From Smaragdicoccus niigatensis DSM 44881 = NBRC 103563 (GTDB lineage Bacteria > Actinomycetota > Actinomycetes > Mycobacteriales > Mycobacteriaceae): a stretch of 64,000 nt of DNA. The notes under the pieces are model-generated. The model was not told the origin of the DNA, made no database searches, and worked only from the letters and a program-made list of their open reading frames with translations. Both the position numbers and the translations under genes were made by a program. The first letter of the stretch is position 1; the number at the start of each line of letters is the position of its first letter. Below are positions 9,034 through 18,079 of the stretch, one piece after another. The stretch lies in NCBI RefSeq assembly GCF_000380645.1, contig NZ_AQXZ01000018.1:806001-870000 (forward strand), in the 5' to 3' direction.

Positions 9034-9939
9034 TTAGATCAGACCGCCCAAAAGTTCGACGACGGTCTTCCGCCCAACCTCGAGCGCTTGGGTGAGGACC
9101 TCCGGATTCCGTTCGGCACTGTCGACGAACAGTGCGTCGGCGGGCGGTCGGACCTGCTTCACCGCGGGCCCCAGGTCGACCAAGTACTGCTCTTCGAGCG
9201 CATTGATCTCCGGCTTGTGCTGCCACGTTCGGTACGCGCCCGGAGCCTTCCAGCGCATGTAGGTGTCGCCGATCTTCTGTTGCAGCCACGGACCCGGTGC
9301 CTCGATCTCGCCGTCCTTGAGTGTGCGCAACACCAGCGCGTGGGTCGCGCCGCCGATCATCGCCGTGCGAATCGGAACGGACTCGCTCATGCCGCCGTCG
9401 ACGTACTTCTCGCCCGCGAACTTCAGCGGAGCACCGGCGAGAAGCGGGATGTTGCAGGCGGCCCGCAGGGCGTGGAGCAGGGTCTTCTTGTCTTTGATCT
9501 TGGTGTGCAGGTCCACGGGCTTGCCGGTCTTCGCGTTCGTGGCGATCGGATGGAACGACGTCCGGTGCGACAGGATCGCGTTGGTGTCGAGCCGCCAGGT
9601 CTTGTCATACACCTCATGGATCAGGTGATACGTGTCGAAGACGGGCTTCCCCCACAGCATTCGGCGCGGGTCGATCACGCGCGCCAGGATGTTCTCGTCG
9701 GCCATGAGCGGCATCCGGTCGACGGCTTGCCCGGACAGGAACCACGCACCGTTCAGTGCACCCGCCGACGTGGCGTAGACCGCATCGAAAGCGTTCTGCA
9801 GCCCGACTTCCTCCAGACCCAGACACATTCCCGCAGTGAACATTCCGCGTGCTCCGCCACCCTCGATGATGAGGACGACGCGAAAGCGGTCCGGGACCCG
9901 GTGCGCCCGGGTCCCCAACACCTCGATGACAGATTCCAC
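9034..9939 (-). CDS. Patatin-like phospholipase/esterase
   Basis: 301 residues, GTG start. The oxyanion-hole motif 'GGGARGMFTAG' lies near residues 27-37, the nucleophile region reads 'VYATSAGALNG', and the catalytic dyad Asp is in 'YVDGGMSESVPI'. The nucleophile elbow departs from G-x-S-x-G, with Ala in the first position (A-T-S-A-G), while the serine is kept. Members hydrolyse lipid acyl esters, usually cytosolic or membrane-associated. It sits 8 bp upstream of the acyltransferase gene, but a functional link to the polysaccharide is not evident. Confidence 0.85.
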   Translation of the reverse strand: MESVIEVLGTRAHRVPDRFRVVLIIEGGGARGMFTAGMCLGLEEVGLQNAFDAVYATSAGALNGAWFLSGQAVDRMPLMADENILARVIDPRRMLWGKPVFDTYHLIHEVYDKTWRLDTNAILSHRTSFHPIATNAKTGKPVDLHTKIKDKKTLLHALRAACNIPLLAGAPLKFAGEKYVDGGMSESVPIRTAMIGGATHALVLRTLKDGEIEAPGPWLQQKIGDTYMRWKAPGAYRTWQHKPEINALEEQYLVDLGPAVKQVRPPADALFVDSAERNPEVLTQALEVGRKTVVELLGGLI

Positions 9940-9966
9940 GGACCGAGCCTAGTTCCGCGGAGTTCC

Positions 9967-10851
9967 TCAGACTCGGGAGACCGGCTGTAAGGCGTCAGCG
10001 AAGGACAGCTTCTCGGGGTTGGCCACGAAGTACAGCGCGCTGATCTTGCCGTCTTCGACGTCGGCCAGGATCGCCGACACAATCTGCCCGTCGATCTTCA
10101 CCAACGCCGCCGGCAGCGCATTGACGTGCGCGAATTCGATCGTGGCCGCCGCGCCGCCCTTTCGGGCTGCACCCGCCATCCACCGGGAGACCTTGTCGGC
10201 GCCATGGATCGGGCGCCGGGCCGCGCTCACCAGACCACCACCATCGGAGTACGCGACGACGTCTTCGGTCAGCATCTCAACGAGGCGATCGACGTCGCCG
10301 GTTGCCGCCGACGTCAGAAACTCACCCAGCACGTTCTGCGCGACCTGTTGGTCCGCGTCGAAGCGCTTCCGTCGCTGCGTCACGTGCTCGCGCGCGCGGC
10401 TCGCAAGCTGCCGAACTGCCGCATCCGATTTCCCGAGCATCTCGGCGATGTCCGAATGCGGGTAATCGAACACCTCCCGAAGCACGAAAACCGCGCGCTC
10501 GGCTGGGGACAGTGACTCCAGGACCAGCAGCATCGCGAACGACAACGACTCGGCGAGGATGACATCGGTGCTCGCGTCGTCCTGCGTGCCGATCGGCTCG
10601 GGCAACCAGGGCCCGAGGTAGGTCTCCTTACGCCGGGCCAGCGTCCGCATGTGATTGAGCGACTGCCGCGTGACGATCTGCGTGAGGTACGACTTCTCGT
10701 TCTCGATGGTCGACCGATCGGTGTTCGCCCAGCGCAGGTAGCTTTCCTGGACGACGTCCTCGGCATCAGCGGCCGATCCGAGCATCTCGTAGGCGATCGA
10801 GAACAGCAGGGGCCGGTACCGCGCGAAGGTCGCAGCGGAGTCGTCGCTCAT
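9967..10851 (-). CDS. sigJ: ECF41 family RNA polymerase sigma factor (SigJ-like)
   Basis: 294 residues from the ATG at 10851. Region 2 includes 'AEDVVQESYLRW', region 4 includes 'LSPAERAVFVLREVFDYPHSDIAEML', and a SnoaL-like C-terminal extension of about 100 residues follows. The extension has the two motifs that define ECF41: a DGGG motif ('YSDGGGLVSAARRP') and a NPDKL-type motif, here 'NPEKL'. In this group the extension regulates the sigma factor in place of a separate anti-sigma factor. The gene overlaps the oxidoreductase upstream of it by 4 bp (ATGA). Confidence 0.92.
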   Translation of the reverse strand: MSDDSAATFARYRPLLFSIAYEMLGSAADAEDVVQESYLRWANTDRSTIENEKSYLTQIVTRQSLNHMRTLARRKETYLGPWLPEPIGTQDDASTDVILAESLSFAMLLVLESLSPAERAVFVLREVFDYPHSDIAEMLGKSDAAVRQLASRAREHVTQRRKRFDADQQVAQNVLGEFLTSAATGDVDRLVEMLTEDVVAYSDGGGLVSAARRPIHGADKVSRWMAGAARKGGAAATIEFAHVNALPAALVKIDGQIVSAILADVEDGKISALYFVANPEKLSFADALQPVSRV

Positions 10852-12011
10852 GCGTTGATCATCTCCCCCGTCTTCGGCCCGCGCACCCACGCCACGAAGC
10901 GCGGCTTGGTGAGGAACGTGACCGTGCCCTTGCAGATCGACTCCTTGATCTTCGCCGCGGTGCCGCGCTTGAACGCGAACCCGCTCGCCGTTTCATCGCG
11001 ATGCGAGAGCTGCAGGATTCCCGCGTGCCGTCCCAGGCTGACGCACTGGCCGAGGTAGCCGAGCGAGAACACGTCGGTGTCGTCGCCCGCGATCTGCGCG
11101 AGGATCGAGTCGGCGGCGTGCGCACCGGTCGGAATCGCGGTCGCACACGCCATCCGGATGTGGGTCCCGACCTCCACCGGGAGTGCGGCAGCATCGCCGA
11201 CCGCGAACACCCGCGGGTTGTCGATCGACCGCAGCGACGCGTCGGTCCGCACCCGGCCGATGTCGTCGACGGTGAAGCCGCTGTCCCGCGCGAGGTCCGG
11301 AGTGGTCATGCCCGCGGCGAGGATCGTGCAATCGCTCGCGTGCTCGGTGCCGTCGCTCAGCACGACGCGGTCGGCGTGGACGCGTTCGACCGACGAACCG
11401 ATTTGAATCGTGACGCCGAGGCGCACGAGCGTCTGCTCGACATACCGACGGCTGCGCTCGGGGTAGGACTCGACAATCGGGCGATCCGAGAACAGCGAAA
11501 CCCGAAGTCCGGGCTTGGCTTCCGCGAGTTCGCTGGCCGCCTCGATCGCGGTGAGGCCGCCGCCGATGACGCTCACTCGGGCACCCTCGCCGAGCTCGTC
11601 GATGCGCTTGCGGAGCGCGGTCGCGGCCGTGAAGTCGGCGACCGAGTAGGCCGCCTCCGACCCGGCGAGGTACCTCGAATGCGATCCGACGGCGTAGATC
11701 AGGTAGTCGAACGTGCGTCGTCCCCCGCTCTTGAGGTCGACCGAGTCGGTGCCGATCCGAGCGACGGAATCGATCACGAGCTCGACGTCGGGCAACAGCA
11801 CGTCCGCCAGCGGACGGACGGCCGGGTGAGTCGCGGCGACGAACTGGTGCAGTCGGATGCGCTCGACGAAGTCCGGCCGCGGGTTGATGACCGTGACGGT
11901 GACGTCGCCACTCGACGCGAGCTTGTTGGCCGCGATCGTTCCCGCATATCCGGCGCCGACGATGATGACGTGTGGGCGGTTTTCGGTTTTCACACGGTTT
12001 GAGGTGTTCAC
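10848..12011 (-). CDS. FAD/NAD(P)-dependent oxidoreductase (NDH-2-like), ECF41 partner
   Basis: 387 residues with a GTG start and a good Shine-Dalgarno (GGGAG, 7 nt upstream). FAD-binding 'VIIVGAGYAGTIAANKL' is near residues 14-30, NAD-binding 'VSVIGGGLTAIEAASELA' near 146-163, and the second FAD motif is 'NPRVFAVGDAA'. The overall layout is that of type II NADH dehydrogenase/disulfide-reductase-like enzymes. ECF41 sigma factors usually sit beside one oxidoreductase, epimerase or carboxymuconolactone decarboxylase gene that is their main target. Here that gene precedes sigJ in the same operon. Confidence 0.88.
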   Translation of the reverse strand: MNTSNRVKTENRPHVIIVGAGYAGTIAANKLASSGDVTVTVINPRPDFVERIRLHQFVAATHPAVRPLADVLLPDVELVIDSVARIGTDSVDLKSGGRRTFDYLIYAVGSHSRYLAGSEAAYSVADFTAATALRKRIDELGEGARVSVIGGGLTAIEAASELAEAKPGLRVSLFSDRPIVESYPERSRRYVEQTLVRLGVTIQIGSSVERVHADRVVLSDGTEHASDCTILAAGMTTPDLARDSGFTVDDIGRVRTDASLRSIDNPRVFAVGDAAALPVEVGTHIRMACATAIPTGAHAADSILAQIAGDDTDVFSLGYLGQCVSLGRHAGILQLSHRDETASGFAFKRGTAAKIKESICKGTVTFLTKPRFVAWVRGPKTGEMINA

Positions 12012-12042
12012 AGCACTCCCTTTCTCGAGGTGTCGGAATCAA

Positions 12043-12069
12043 GACACCAGCGGAGGGGGATGTGTGACA
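12043..12069 (-). promoter_or_regulatory. Predicted ECF41 (SigJ) promoter
   Basis: Reading the minus strand, TGTCACA (12063-12069) is followed by exactly 16 nt and then TGTC (12043-12046). The published ECF41 promoter consensus is TGTCACA-N16-CGTC, so the -35 element is perfect and the -10 element differs at one base. It lies 31 bp upstream of the oxidoreductase GTG, between that gene and the sirtuin, which would make the oxidoreductase-sigJ operon autoregulated. Confidence 0.72.
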
Positions 12070-12086
12070 TCCGGGCGAAAAAACTT

Positions 12087-12821
12087 TCAGATTGCTTCGA
12101 GCAGCCGCGGCAGACCCGTCGCCGCGGTGGACTCCCAATGGACGTCGACGGCCCGCGAAAGGTCGGTCCGTTCCGGATTGATCTCCGCCACGAAGACTCC
12201 GAATTCCATTGCGATCCTGGGCAATCCGGCCGCCGGATAGACGATCGACGAGGTTCCGACGACGAGCATGAGGTCGCACGACGCGGCCGCATCGGCGGCG
12301 GCGTTCCACGCGTCCTCGGGCAGGGCCTCTCCGAACCAGACGACACCGGGGCGGACGAGTCCCCCGCATTCGCACGACGACGGCTGGACGCGTTCGGAGT
12401 CGGGCTCGACGACCTCGACCGTGTGCACGGTCCAGCACGTGTCACATCGTGGAGTGCGCAGACTTCCGTGCACGTGGACGACGCCGGAACTGCCCGCCCG
12501 CTCGTGTAGATCGTCGACGTTCTGGGTGACGATCCGGACGTCGGCTTTCTGTCCCCAATCGGCTAGTGCACGATGGCCGGCATTGGGCTGGACGGCCAAG
12601 AGCATCGCGCACCGCCGCTGGTACCACGCCCACACCAGCGCCGGGTCTTCGCGCCATGCTTCAGGCGTCGCCAGCGTCATCGGGTCGTACTTGGCCCAGA
12701 GTCCGGTCTGCACGTCCCGGAAGGTCGGCACTCCACTTTCGGCGGACATGCCGGCGCCGGTCAGGACGGTGATGGAACGGGCCGCACGGGCCCGCTCGAG
12801 AAGTTCAGCCGGGACGGTCAC
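12087..12821 (-). CDS. NAD-dependent protein deacylase, Sir2 family (CobB-like)
   Basis: 244 residues. NAD-binding 'VLTGAGMSAESGVPTFRD' (residues 19-36), 'TQNVDDLHERAG', the catalytic histidine in 'VHVHGSL', and four zinc cysteines (C-x2-C in 'CDTC', C-x-C in 'CECGG') are all present. 'WYQRR' supplies the Tyr-x2-Arg pair that marks class III sirtuins, which prefer succinyl/malonyl-lysine. A cytosolic deacylase coupling NAD consumption to lysine deacylation is expected. Its ATG overlaps the stop of the GGDEF gene (ATGA), so the two are translationally coupled. Confidence 0.92.
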   Translation of the reverse strand: MTVPAELLERARAARSITVLTGAGMSAESGVPTFRDVQTGLWAKYDPMTLATPEAWREDPALVWAWYQRRCAMLLAVQPNAGHRALADWGQKADVRIVTQNVDDLHERAGSSGVVHVHGSLRTPRCDTCWTVHTVEVVEPDSERVQPSSCECGGLVRPGVVWFGEALPEDAWNAAADAAASCDLMLVVGTSSIVYPAAGLPRIAMEFGVFVAEINPERTDLSRAVDVHWESTAATGLPRLLEAI

Positions 12822-14044
12822 GAACGCTGGTATACCACCACGCCGCGACCTTCGGCCTTCGTCTCGTACAGAGCGCGATCGGCACCATCGAGCAATTCGG
12901 TCGGGTCGGTATCGGCGAGGTCGACGACGTCCACTCCAATGCTGGCCCGGACATGGAGCGACTGACCATCGACGGAGATCGGATCGTCGAACGTCGCGAG
13001 AAGTCGGTGCGCCAGTTCGAGGACGGCCTGGCGAGATGTCGGCGGGCGAACGAAGGTGATGAACTCATCGCCACCGACGCGAACAACGGCATTCCCAGTC
13101 GACCGGGCCGCCTCCTGCAGTCGCTCGGCGATGGTCCGCAGCACGAGGTCGCCGGTGGCGTGCCCATGCGCATCGTTGACAGCCTTGAACGCGTCGACGT
13201 CCACAAAGCACAGTCCGGCGACGTCCCCCGCACTCGCCTCGTCGGCTGCCGAACGCAGCTGTTCCTGTAGGTAGCGCCGGTTCGGAAGACCCGTCAGCGG
13301 GTCATGCTGGGCCTGCCACTGCAACTCCTCGGCACGGGTGCGCTGCGCGGTGATGTCTTCGGCGACAGCGAGAACGTAGTCATCCTCGTGGTCGCCATGC
13401 GATACGAACGTCATGATGAACAACGCCCAGCGTAAGGTGCCGTCCGGGAGGCGGTAGGGGGCTTCGAAACGTCGGGAACCACCGCCCGAACGCAGCAGGC
13501 TGACCCATTCGCGAATGTCGGCGCCGATCTTCTCGACGTCGGCGAACTGCGAGATCGACACCCCGCGAAGGCGCTCGACGGTCGTGGAGAACATATCCGC
13601 AAACGCTCGGTTGACCTCGACGATCTTGCCGTCGACCGCACCGGTCGCGACGGCGATCGCCACCGCGGTGTTGTCGAACACCATCCGGAAGCGGTCCACG
13701 GATTCGCTGTCGACCGTTTCGCCGTCGGTCTTGTGGCGCAACGCGTCCGCGACGCGCAGCAACGATTGCCGGTTGGTCTTTGCCATCGAACCGAGTTCGT
13801 GAGCGATGGTCTGCACCGGCACCGCAGCAGTGTCGATGAACCCCTGCGCCCGCGATTGCACCAATCCACCCAGGCCGGAGAGAAGTCCAGTCACCTTTAC
13901 GACGGGGTGTTCGGAACCGTCCTCGACCGCCTGCGCCAAGTCGGTGATGAGGCCCGCGAGAATGTCCGGACCAGCCCACGCCGCATCGGAACTCAGCGAC
14001 TCCCACCATGTGGTTGCGCGCTGTGCGGCTTCGTTGCCGTCCAA
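12818..14044 (-). CDS. PAS-GGDEF diguanylate cyclase
   Basis: 408 residues. A helical N-terminal region of about 110 residues leads to a PAS domain ('MVFDNTAVAIAVATGAVDGK' to 'VLAVAEDITAQ', roughly 118-240), then a GGDEF domain with 'HDPLTGLPNRRYL', 'FVDVDAFKAVND' and an intact 'VGGDEF' active site. The inhibitory RxxD motif expected just upstream is absent, so product inhibition may be lost. No transmembrane segment is visible. The start is a TTG, chosen because AGGAGG lies 4 nt before it and no ATG or GTG gives the full N-terminus. Confidence 0.88.
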   Translation of the reverse strand: MDGNEAAQRATTWWESLSSDAAWAGPDILAGLITDLAQAVEDGSEHPVVKVTGLLSGLGGLVQSRAQGFIDTAAVPVQTIAHELGSMAKTNRQSLLRVADALRHKTDGETVDSESVDRFRMVFDNTAVAIAVATGAVDGKIVEVNRAFADMFSTTVERLRGVSISQFADVEKIGADIREWVSLLRSGGGSRRFEAPYRLPDGTLRWALFIMTFVSHGDHEDDYVLAVAEDITAQRTRAEELQWQAQHDPLTGLPNRRYLQEQLRSAADEASAGDVAGLCFVDVDAFKAVNDAHGHATGDLVLRTIAERLQEAARSTGNAVVRVGGDEFITFVRPPTSRQAVLELAHRLLATFDDPISVDGQSLHVRASIGVDVVDLADTDPTELLDGADRALYETKAEGRGVVVYQRS

Positions 14045-14119
14045 TCGACCTCCTCGAACCAGCCCTGCGGAATCAATTCTAAAGGGCCGCTATGGTTCAC
14101 TGGCGATTTGCCAGCACAG

Positions 14120-14806
14120 TCACAGCATCGGTTCGCGGCGGTCGCCCGCCAGAAGTAGTTGCGGAACTTGGCGGTACGTCCATCCATCACCGCTGCGTGT
14201 GAAGACGAAAACGATGTCGAACACATTGTCCGCCCATAGTTTCGGCGGTTCGGGCGTGATGTGACCAAGCGCGTGGACGAGGGCCGGGATGTGGTTGTGC
14301 TCCCACGCCACCAGCGTGACACCCGGCAGACCGACCAGTTCGGCTGCGACCCCGGCCTCGTCACCGAGCGGATGCGTGTCGTTGATCTTCAGGCCGAGTT
14401 TGGCGGCAACCGGCATGACAGTTTCGGTGCAGCGAACCCCGCTGTTGTCTTGCGGTGTGGGTGACCACACCCGGTCGGGCCGCTGCAACCCCTCAGGCGG
14501 CTGACCGTAACTGGGTGCGAAAAGCTGTGCCAGTCCGCCGGCCCGGGTCCATCCGCGGATGGTCAGAGCTTTGTCGTTGGGCACACCGTCCTGAGTCAAA
14601 CCCGGGCCCGGAGCCGCGTCTTGCTTCTCGGCATGCCGGATGATCATGATCCGTTGGACACCCGCCGCGTCGCCCGTCGCCGGAGCTGTCGATTGATCAG
14701 GGCCCGTCGACTTGGACTCGCTGCATCCGGCCAGCACCGCACCGGCGGTACCGATGGCGAGGATCTGAAGCACCGACCGACGGGTTGGCTCCGGAATTTC
14801 GGCCAC
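14120..14806 (-). CDS. Secreted histidine phosphatase family lipoprotein
   Basis: 228 residues. The N-terminus has a twin-arginine motif ('TRRSVLQIL') followed by a lipobox ('AVLAGC', Cys near residue 28), so Tat export and lipidation are predicted. The catalytic histidine lies in 'MIIRHAEKQD', the RHG-like motif of the phosphoglycerate-mutase/histidine phosphatase superfamily; 'HNHIPALVHALG' probably supplies the second histidine. Substrate unknown. It is located downstream of meaB on the same strand with a 44 bp gap. Confidence 0.82.
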   Translation of the reverse strand: MAEIPEPTRRSVLQILAIGTAGAVLAGCSESKSTGPDQSTAPATGDAAGVQRIMIIRHAEKQDAAPGPGLTQDGVPNDKALTIRGWTRAGGLAQLFAPSYGQPPEGLQRPDRVWSPTPQDNSGVRCTETVMPVAAKLGLKINDTHPLGDEAGVAAELVGLPGVTLVAWEHNHIPALVHALGHITPEPPKLWADNVFDIVFVFTRSGDGWTYRQVPQLLLAGDRREPML

Positions 14807-14850
14807 CTGCCGCCTCCTACCAAACGCGGGTTGAAGCCTTCAGACCGACG

Positions 14851-15846
14851 CTATTCCTTCTGCCCGTCGAACGCGTCCAGAATCCGCTGCGCGGCCAGCG
14901 CTGCCGTGAGGCCGCCGTCGCGAACCGATTGCTCAACCTCGCGACGGATCTTCTTGACGTTCGGGTTGCTCGCCAATCGCCGCAGGAGCTGGTCATGCAC
15001 CATCGACCACATCCACTCGACCTGCTGGCGTCGGCGGTTCTCGTCGAACTGGCCCGCATCGGTCAACACCTGCCGGTGCTTGACGATCGTGTCCCAGAAC
15101 GTGTCGAGGCCGACCCCTTCGAGCCCGCTCATCGTGATGACCGGCGGACGCCACAACGAATCGCGCGGATGAATGAGGCGCAATGCACCCGCGAGTTCCT
15201 TCGCGGCAGCCTTCGCCTGGGTCGCGTACTGGCCGTCGGCCTTGTTGACCGCCACCAGGTCCGCGAGCTCGAGAACACCCTTCTTGATGCCTTGGAGTTG
15301 GTCACCGGTCCGGGCCAACGTCAGGAAGCAGAACACGTCGACCATGCCCGCGACCGTCACCTCGGACTGCCCAACACCGACCGTTTCGATCAGGATCACG
15401 TCGTACCCGGCCGCTTCGAGCAGCACCATCGTTTCCCGGGTCGCCTTCGCGACACCGCCGAGGGTCCCGGCAGTCGGTGACGGGCGGATGTACGACCGGC
15501 GGTCCGCGGCCAGATGGGTCATCCGGGTCTTGTCGCCGAGGATCGAGCCGCCGGTGCGCGTGGACGACGGGTCAACCGCCAGCACCGCGACCCGGTGGCC
15601 CTTCTCCAGCAAAAACATGCCGAACGCGTCGATAAACGTCGACTTCCCGACGCCCGGCACGCCCGTGATACCGATCCGATTCGCCTTGCCCGAATGCGGC
15701 AGCAATTCGAGCAGCAGTTCCTGCGCCTGCTCGCGATGATCGGCGCGCGTCGACTCGACGAGAGTGATCCCGCGAGAGAGAGCCGCGCGGTTCCCCGCGA
15801 GAATCTCCTGCGCGAGACTAGAGCCCGTTTGAGGACTCTCAGGCAT
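14851..15846 (-). CDS. meaB: Methylmalonyl-CoA mutase-associated GTPase MeaB
   Basis: 331 residues from the ATG at 15846. G-domain motifs: Walker A '[13 protein letters not shown]', '[22 protein letters not shown]', '[10 protein letters not shown]' and the specificity loop 'VAVNKADG'. A C-terminal dimerisation region follows. MeaB/ArgK proteins are G3E GTPases that protect and reload adenosylcobalamin in methylmalonyl-CoA mutase. The gene overlaps the mutB stop by 8 bp, forming the usual mutA-mutB-meaB operon. Confidence 0.95.
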   Translation of the reverse strand: MPESPQTGSSLAQEILAGNRAALSRGITLVESTRADHREQAQELLLELLPHSGKANRIGITGVPGVGKSTFIDAFGMFLLEKGHRVAVLAVDPSSTRTGGSILGDKTRMTHLAADRRSYIRPSPTAGTLGGVAKATRETMVLLEAAGYDVILIETVGVGQSEVTVAGMVDVFCFLTLARTGDQLQGIKKGVLELADLVAVNKADGQYATQAKAAAKELAGALRLIHPRDSLWRPPVITMSGLEGVGLDTFWDTIVKHRQVLTDAGQFDENRRRQQVEWMWSMVHDQLLRRLASNPNVKKIRREVEQSVRDGGLTAALAAQRILDAFDGQKE

Positions 15847-18079
15847 CGAGTTGGTAGCCCAACTTGTCGGCGAGCTTCTGGATGAGGCCGACTGCCGCGT
15901 CCGCGATGACCGTTCCCGGCGGGAAGATCGCGGCGGCACCCGCTTCGTACAGTTCGTCGAAGTCACCCGGCGGGATGACTCCACCCACGACGATCATGAT
16001 GTCGGAGCGGCCCTCTTTCGCCAGTGCCTCGCGCAGGGCGGGGACGAGGGTGAGGTGACCAGCCGCGAGCGACGAAGCTCCGACGACATGCACGTCGTTG
16101 TCGGCCGCCTGCTGGGCGACCTCCTCGGGCGTGGAGAACAGCGGGCCCACGTCGACGTCGAAGCCGAGGTCGGCAAAGGCGGTCGCGATGACCTTCTGGC
16201 CGCGGTCGTGTCCGTCCTGGCCCATCTTCGCGACGAGCACGCGGGGACGGCGACCGTCCGCTTCGGCGAACTTGTCGACGATAGCGATCGCCTCGGCGAC
16301 CTTGTCCGACTTTCCGGACTCTTCTCGGTACACGCCTGAAAGCGTACGGATTTCGGCCTGGTGGCGGCCGAAGACCTTCTCGAGAGCATCGGAGATCTCG
16401 CCGACCGTTGCCTTGGCGCGAGCCGCGTTCACCGCGAGCGCGAGGAGGTTGTTGTCCATCCCGCCCTCGCTCGAACCGGCCGCTCGGGTCAGCTCAGCCA
16501 GCGCCTTCTCGACGTCGGCCTGGTCGCGGTCCGCGCGCAAACGGTTCAGCTTGTCGATCTGTTCGGCGCGCACCCGCGTGTTGTCAACCTTGAGAACCTC
16601 GACCGCGTGGTCGTGCTCCGGCTGGTACTTGTTCACGCCGATGAGCGGCTGACGTCCCGAGTCGATACGTGCCTGTGTACGCGCGGCGGCCTCTTCGATC
16701 CGCAGCTTCGGGATGCCGTCGTTGATGGCCTGGGCCATTCCGCCGTGCGCTTCGATCTCCGCGATGTGCTGACGGGCCCGCTCGGCGAGCAGGTGCGTCA
16801 GCGTCTCGACGTAGTACGAACCACCCCACGGGTCGATCGGGCGCGTCGTGCCCGATTCCTGCTGCAGCAGCAGCTGGGTGTTACGGGCAATACGCGCACT
16901 GAAGTCGGTCGGCAGCGCGAGCGCCTCGTCGAGGGCGTTCGTGTGCAGCGACTGCGTGTGACCCTGGGTTGCGGCCATCGCCTCGATGCACGTGCGAGCG
17001 ACGTTGTTGTAGGCGTCCTGCGCGGTCAGCGACCATCCGGACGTCTGCGAATGTGCACGCAGCGACAGCGATTTCGCCGACTTCGGGTCGAACTTGCTCA
17101 CCAGCTCGCTCCACAGCAGGCGACCCGCCCGCAGCTTCGCGACCTCCATGAAGAAGTTCATGCCGATGCCCCAGAAGAAGCTCAGACGCGGCGCGAACGA
17201 GTCGATGTCCATGCCCGCATCGAGGCCCGCCTTGATGTACTCGACACCGTCGGCAAGCGTGTACGCGAGCTCGAGATCGGCCGTCGCGCCGGCTTCCTGG
17301 ATGTGGTAGCCGGAGATGGAGATCGAGTTGAATCGCGGCATCTTTGCGCTGGTGAACGCGAAGATGTCGGAGATGATTCGCATCGACGGCTTCGGCGGAT
17401 AGATGTAGGTGTTGCGGACCATGAACTCTTTCAGAATGTCGTTCTGAATCGTTCCGGCCAGCTGCTCGGGCGCAACGCCCTGTTCCTCGGCGGCCACGAT
17501 GTAGAGCGCGAGGATCGGGAGCACGGCACCGTTCATCGTCATCGAGACGCTGACCTGGTCGAGCGGGATGTGGTCAAACAGCTGACGCATGTCCAGGATC
17601 GAGTCGATCGCGACACCCGCCATACCGACGTCGCCCTGCACACGCGGGTGGTCCGAGTCGTAACCGCGGTGGGTGGCGAGGTCGAACGCAACCGACAGAC
17701 CCTTTTGCCCGGCCGCGAGGTTGCGGCGGTAGAAGGCGTTCGAATCGGCAGCGGTCGAGAATCCGGCGTACTGACGGATCGTCCACGGCTGGTTGACGTA
17801 CATCGTCGGGTACGGGCCGCGGATGAACGGAGCGAGCCCCGGGAAGCTGTCCACCGGGTAGCCGGCGGCGGCCGCGGCATCGCGGTCTTCCTTGACGTAC
17901 ACCGACTTCACGTCGATGCCCTCGGGCGTCGTCCACACGGCATCGTGCTCGGAGTAGCCGTTGGCCTCTGCGGCGGCGACACCGAGAGCCTGCGCTTCGG
18001 CCAGAGTCGGACCCGCCGGGTCGTCACCTTCAAGCGACACTTCGGCGAAGCTGCCGATCACATGACGGATCTCACGCAT
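15839..18079 (-). CDS. mutB: Methylmalonyl-CoA mutase large subunit
   Basis: About 746 residues. The TIM-barrel substrate domain begins with '[23 protein letters not shown]', and the C-terminal cobalamin domain has '[14 protein letters not shown]', the D-x-H-x2-G motif that places the adenosylcobalamin lower-ligand histidine. It isomerises (R)-methylmalonyl-CoA to succinyl-CoA in propionate and odd-chain lipid metabolism. The ATG at 18079 overlaps the mutA stop by 8 bp; a GTG at 18085 is an alternative start. The sequence is very close to mycobacterial MutB through most of its length. Confidence 0.97.
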   Translation of the reverse strand: MREIRHVIGSFAEVSLEGDDPAGPTLAEAQALGVAAAEANGYSEHDAVWTTPEGIDVKSVYVKEDRDAAAAAGYPVDSFPGLAPFIRGPYPTMYVNQPWTIRQYAGFSTAADSNAFYRRNLAAGQKGLSVAFDLATHRGYDSDHPRVQGDVGMAGVAIDSILDMRQLFDHIPLDQVSVSMTMNGAVLPILALYIVAAEEQGVAPEQLAGTIQNDILKEFMVRNTYIYPPKPSMRIISDIFAFTSAKMPRFNSISISGYHIQEAGATADLELAYTLADGVEYIKAGLDAGMDIDSFAPRLSFFWGIGMNFFMEVAKLRAGRLLWSELVSKFDPKSAKSLSLRAHSQTSGWSLTAQDAYNNVARTCIEAMAATQGHTQSLHTNALDEALALPTDFSARIARNTQLLLQQESGTTRPIDPWGGSYYVETLTHLLAERARQHIAEIEAHGGMAQAINDGIPKLRIEEAAARTQARIDSGRQPLIGVNKYQPEHDHAVEVLKVDNTRVRAEQIDKLNRLRADRDQADVEKALAELTRAAGSSEGGMDNNLLALAVNAARAKATVGEISDALEKVFGRHQAEIRTLSGVYREESGKSDKVAEAIAIVDKFAEADGRRPRVLVAKMGQDGHDRGQKVIATAFADLGFDVDVGPLFSTPEEVAQQAADNDVHVVGASSLAAGHLTLVPALREALAKEGRSDIMIVVGGVIPPGDFDELYEAGAAAIFPPGTVIADAAVGLIQKLADKLGYQLDA

